A DNA stretch of 64,000 nucleotides, from assembly GCA_963791995.1 (NCBI GenBank), contig CAWBUQ010000003.1, positions 62,001-126,000 of the forward strand, in the 5' to 3' direction. The position numbers and the translations under genes are program-made. The stretch comes from Bog-473 sp963791995 (GTDB taxonomy: Bacteria; Actinomycetota; Acidimicrobiia; Acidimicrobiales; RAAP-2). The notes beneath the pieces are model-generated. The model ran no database searches. It had not been told where the DNA came from and worked only from the letters and a program-made list of their open reading frames with translations. Shown here piece by piece: positions 61,401 to 64,000 of the stretch. Position 1 is the first letter of the stretch, and every line of letters begins with the position of its first letter.

Positions 61401-62194
61401 GCGACGACGAGAAGGAGTTGATCCGGCTCGAGATCGACGGTCCGATCGCGGTCATCACCAACAACCGGCCCGAGCGGCACAACGCGATGAGCGACGAGAT
61501 GGACCGGCGCCTCTGGGAAGTCCTCTGGGAGGTGCACAACACACCGGGGCTGCGGGCCGTGCTCTGGCGAGGCGAAGGGCGCTCGTTCTCGTCGGGGCGT
61601 GACACCGACCAGCTCGGACTGCGGACCGAGGACATCTCCGACCTCGAGTTCATCGAACGGGGACACCGCCCGACCCAGATGTTCCTGACCATGCCGTGCC
61701 CGATCGTCTGCGTGCTGAAGGGCTGGGTCATCGGCGGCGCGTTCGAACGTGCCCTCCTCTGCGACATCCGGGTCGCTGTCCGTCGGGCACTCGGATGATG
61801 CTGCCGGAGGTGGCACACGGTGTGATCCCGGACTCGGGAGGAATGGCCCGGCTCTTCCAGATCGCGGGGCACGGGATCGCCGCCGACCTCGCACTGACCG
61901 GGAGGGTCATGGACGCCGAGGAGGCGCTCCGGCACGGGGTCATCAGCCGCCTCGTGGGCGACGAGGACGAGCTCGAGCAGGTCACCACGGAGATGGCACG
62001 GACCATCGCGTCCGCACCTGCCTTCGCGGTGAAGATGGCGCGGCGCACGCTGTTCCTGCTCGGCGCGGCGGAGGTCCAGCGCACGATCGCGGAGGAAGCG
62101 ATCGCGGAGTCGCTCGTCTTCGCCTCGGACGACTACAAGGAGATGAAGGCGGCGCGCGGTGGAGGGCCGCGACCCGGTCTACCGTCAGCGGTGA
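61397..62194 (+). CDS. Enoyl-CoA hydratase/isomerase family protein (frameshifted)
   Basis: Crotonase-fold enzyme of ~265 residues. It has IAVITNNRPERHNAMSDEMD, oxyanion-hole part GRSFSSGRDTDQL and PCPIVCVLKGWVIGGAFERA. After a shift near 61780 it continues MMLPEVAHGVIPDSGGMARL, LTGRVMDAEEALRHGVISRL and FASDDYKEMKAA. A final shift gives the end VEGRDPVYRQR at 62194. SD GAGGGGG precedes ATG 61397. Together with the SDR and acyl-CoA dehydrogenase it suggests CoA-ester degradation. Confidence 0.87.
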
Positions 62195-62231
62195 GAGCGC
62201 CTCGCACAGGCAGGATCGGAGAGGAGGACCA

Positions 62232-63149
62232 ATGACCGACGCACCATCGGGTCACAATCGAAGCGCGCCGAACCCCTCGGGGGGTACCGCGCAGCCGGTG
62301 CTCGAGAGCGGCACCTTCCGGCTGGGTGACCGTGTCGTCCACCGCCTCGGCTTCGGCGCGATGCGGCTCACCGGGCCGGGTATCTGGGGCGAGCCCGCCC
62401 ACCGGATCGAATGCATCCGTGTGTTGCGGCGCGCGATCGAGCTCGGCGTGGACCTCATCGACACCGCCGACTCCTACGGTCCCGAGGTCAGCGAGGACCT
62501 CGTCTACGAGGCCCTCCATCCGTACCCGGACGAGCTGGTCATCGCGACCAAGGCCGGCCTCACCCGATCGGGCCCCGGTGAGTGGATGCCGGTGGGCCGA
62601 CCCGAGTACCTCCGCCAGCAGTGCGAGATGAGCCTCCGGCGGCTCGGGCTGGAGCGCATCGAGCTCTTCCAGCTGCACCGGATCGACCCCAAGGTCCCCA
62701 CCGAGGAGCAATTCGGCCTCCTCGACGACCTGCGGCGCGAGGGCAAGGTCCACCACGTGGGCCTCTCGCAGGTGTCCGTCGACGACGTACAGGCGGCGTC
62801 CAAGGTCGTACCGGTGGTGAGCGTCCAGAATCGCTTCAACCTCACCGATCGCTCCTCCGACGACGTGCTCGAATTCTGCGAGTCGCAACAGATCGGGTTC
62901 TTCCCGTGGGCACCGCTCGCGGCCGGGGCGCTCACCGGGCCGACGGCCGCGAGCGGCGAAGTGGCGAAGCACGCCGGTGCCACCCCCACCCAGGTCGCGC
63001 TCGCCTGGTTGCTCCACCGTTCGCCGGTCATGCTCCCCATTCCCGGGACCTCGACCGTCGCGCACCTCGAGGAGAACTGCGCGGCAGGTGCGCTCTCGCT
63101 CACCAACGAGCAGCTGTCGGTGCTCGACGCGGCGCACGCCGACGTCTGA
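62232..63149 (+). CDS. Aldo/keto reductase
   Basis: Intact 305-residue (alpha/beta)8 NADPH-dependent reductase. The tetrad is visible: Asp and Tyr in LIDTADSYGPE, Lys in VIATKAGL and His in LFQLHRIDP. The start of the barrel is RLGFGAMRLTGPGIWGEPA and the cofactor loop is PIPGTSTVAHLEEN. ATG 62232 has GGAGAGGAGG just upstream. It follows the enoyl-CoA hydratase by 37 bases, so probably one operon. Substrate unknown. Confidence 0.93.
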   Translation: MTDAPSGHNRSAPNPSGGTAQPVLESGTFRLGDRVVHRLGFGAMRLTGPGIWGEPAHRIECIRVLRRAIELGVDLIDTADSYGPEVSEDLVYEALHPYPDELVIATKAGLTRSGPGEWMPVGRPEYLRQQCEMSLRRLGLERIELFQLHRIDPKVPTEEQFGLLDDLRREGKVHHVGLSQVSVDDVQAASKVVPVVSVQNRFNLTDRSSDDVLEFCESQQIGFFPWAPLAAGALTGPTAASGEVAKHAGATPTQVALAWLLHRSPVMLPIPGTSTVAHLEENCAAGALSLTNEQLSVLDAAHADV

Positions 63150-63199
63150 GCGGCGCAGCCGGCGACGCGGCCCGACCCCACCTCCATCGTGGGCGCGGG

Positions 63200-64000
63200 T
63201 CAGACCGGGCCGAAGACCATCGGGGCGGAGCGGATCCCCGCGATGACCGGCGACGCGCTCCGCACCACCTCTCCCGCCGTCTCCACCGAGCCGAACCGCC
63301 CGAGCAGCTCCGAGAGGAGCACTCGTCCTTCGAGCCGGGCCAGCACGGCGCCGATGCAGAAGTGGGGGCCGAACCCGAAGGCGACGTGCGGGTTGGGATC
63401 CCGGGCCGAGTCGAACCGATCGGCGGTCGGGCCGAAGACCGACTCGTCGCGGTTCGCCGACGCGTAGAGCATGAGGGCGGGTTGGCCGGGCCCGAGCGAG
63501 CGCTCGCCGAGCCGCACGGAACTGGTGGTGGTCCGCATGAACGACACGACCGGCGTCGTCCATCGCAGCATCTCCTCGACCGCAACGGGAAGCGCGCGAG
63601 AGGCGGCGGAGCTCACCCTCTGCTGCAGCACAGGCCACTCTCCCGGTTCGGCGGCAAAGCCGAGCAGACCCCCGGACATCATGTTGCGGGTGGTCTCGTT
63701 GCCGGCGACGAGCAGCTGCACGAGGAACATCGCGAGCTCGGCGCCGTTCAAGCGGTCGCCGTCGAGCTCGGCGCCCGCGAGCTCCGAAATGATGTCGGCA
63801 CGCGGCGAGCGACGCCGATCGGCCGCCGCGGCCAGCAGGTACTGGACCATTTCGGCGCTGAGCGCGGCGCGCTCGTCCTCGGACCAGTCGGTGGCACCCG
63901 GAATCACCGCCTCCGACCACTCGAAGAACCGCGGCCACTCCTCCTCGGGCACCCCGAGCAGATCGCTGATCACCTGGAGCGGCAGCGGCACGGCCAGCTC
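63200..64000 (-). CDS. Cytochrome P450, partial (5' end beyond window)
   Basis: C-terminal ~267 residues of a bacterial class I P450. The I-helix oxygen-activation motif is LLVAGNETTRNMM, the K-helix ExxR is in VEEMLRWTTPV, the PERF-like region is FGPTADRFDSAR, and the heme-binding loop FGFGPHFCIGAVLAR carries the Cys ligand. The frame is open to the window edge. It is convergent with the aldo/keto reductase operon. It probably oxidises a lipid, terpene or steroid. Redox partners are not in the window. Confidence 0.93.
   Translation of the reverse strand, partial: ELAVPLPLQVISDLLGVPEEEWPRFFEWSEAVIPGATDWSEDERAALSAEMVQYLLAAAADRRRSPRADIISELAGAELDGDRLNGAELAMFLVQLLVAGNETTRNMMSGGLLGFAAEPGEWPVLQQRVSSAASRALPVAVEEMLRWTTPVVSFMRTTTSSVRLGERSLGPGQPALMLYASANRDESVFGPTADRFDSARDPNPHVAFGFGPHFCIGAVLARLEGRVLLSELLGRFGSVETAGEVVRSASPVIAGIRSAPMVFGPV

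Overview
The window is 64 kb of high-GC DNA from an actinobacterium, probably an uncultured Acidimicrobiia-like lineage. The reasons are the gene families present: mycothiol-era DinB-like proteins, a DUF222/HNH endonuclease, the ECF sigma/CU044_5270 pair, EttA, a sigma-J-like factor and actinobacterial tandem tyrosine recombinases. The placement is an inference. No rRNA, tRNA or CRISPR array was found.

Layout. 0-2.5 kb: two overlapping tyrosine recombinases bounded by an inverted repeat. 2.7-7.2 kb: an ECF sigma factor with its membrane partner, and a large cyclase/NB-ARC/TPR-like regulator. 7.7-19 kb: small accessory genes (two membrane-anchored surface proteins around a GntR regulator, an epimerase with a divergent TetR, methionine aminopeptidase, a methyltransferase) separated by four copies of a 118-121 bp repeat with palindromic ends. 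This stretch also holds an IS21 element wedged between two truncated genes. 19.3-22.1 kb: a TetR gene and an IS1380 element. 22.2-35.1 kb: a defence-type island with a type I restriction-modification locus (hsdR-hsdS-hsdM), a serine recombinase/HAD hydrolase/membrane protein cluster, an AAA ATPase plus TOPRIM pair in which an IS256 element has split the ATPase, and a four-gene operon led by an excisionase-like HTH protein. 35.5-38.2 kb: a second, diverged IS21 in the opposite orientation. From 38.4 kb to the end the content is more chromosomal. It includes a flavin oxidoreductase, a sigma-J-like operon, a TetR, an HNH endonuclease, EttA, threonine aldolase, a large repeat-built secreted protein, several small conserved proteins, an exonuclease/GIY-YIG protein, trpD, acyl-CoA dehydrogenase, SDR, enoyl-CoA hydratase, aldo/keto reductase and a partial P450. 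The last group suggests fatty-acid, steroid or xenobiotic CoA-ester metabolism.

Quality caveat. Many genes, including housekeeping ones, can only be read through by accepting single-base frameshifts (hsdR needs about six, EttA about five). Both halves of each protein remain well conserved, so most are probably sequencing or assembly errors rather than decay. I list such genes as CDS over their full span and give approximate shift points. Genuine disruptions are listed separately: the IS256 insertion with a target duplication, and truncations at IS21 and IS1380.
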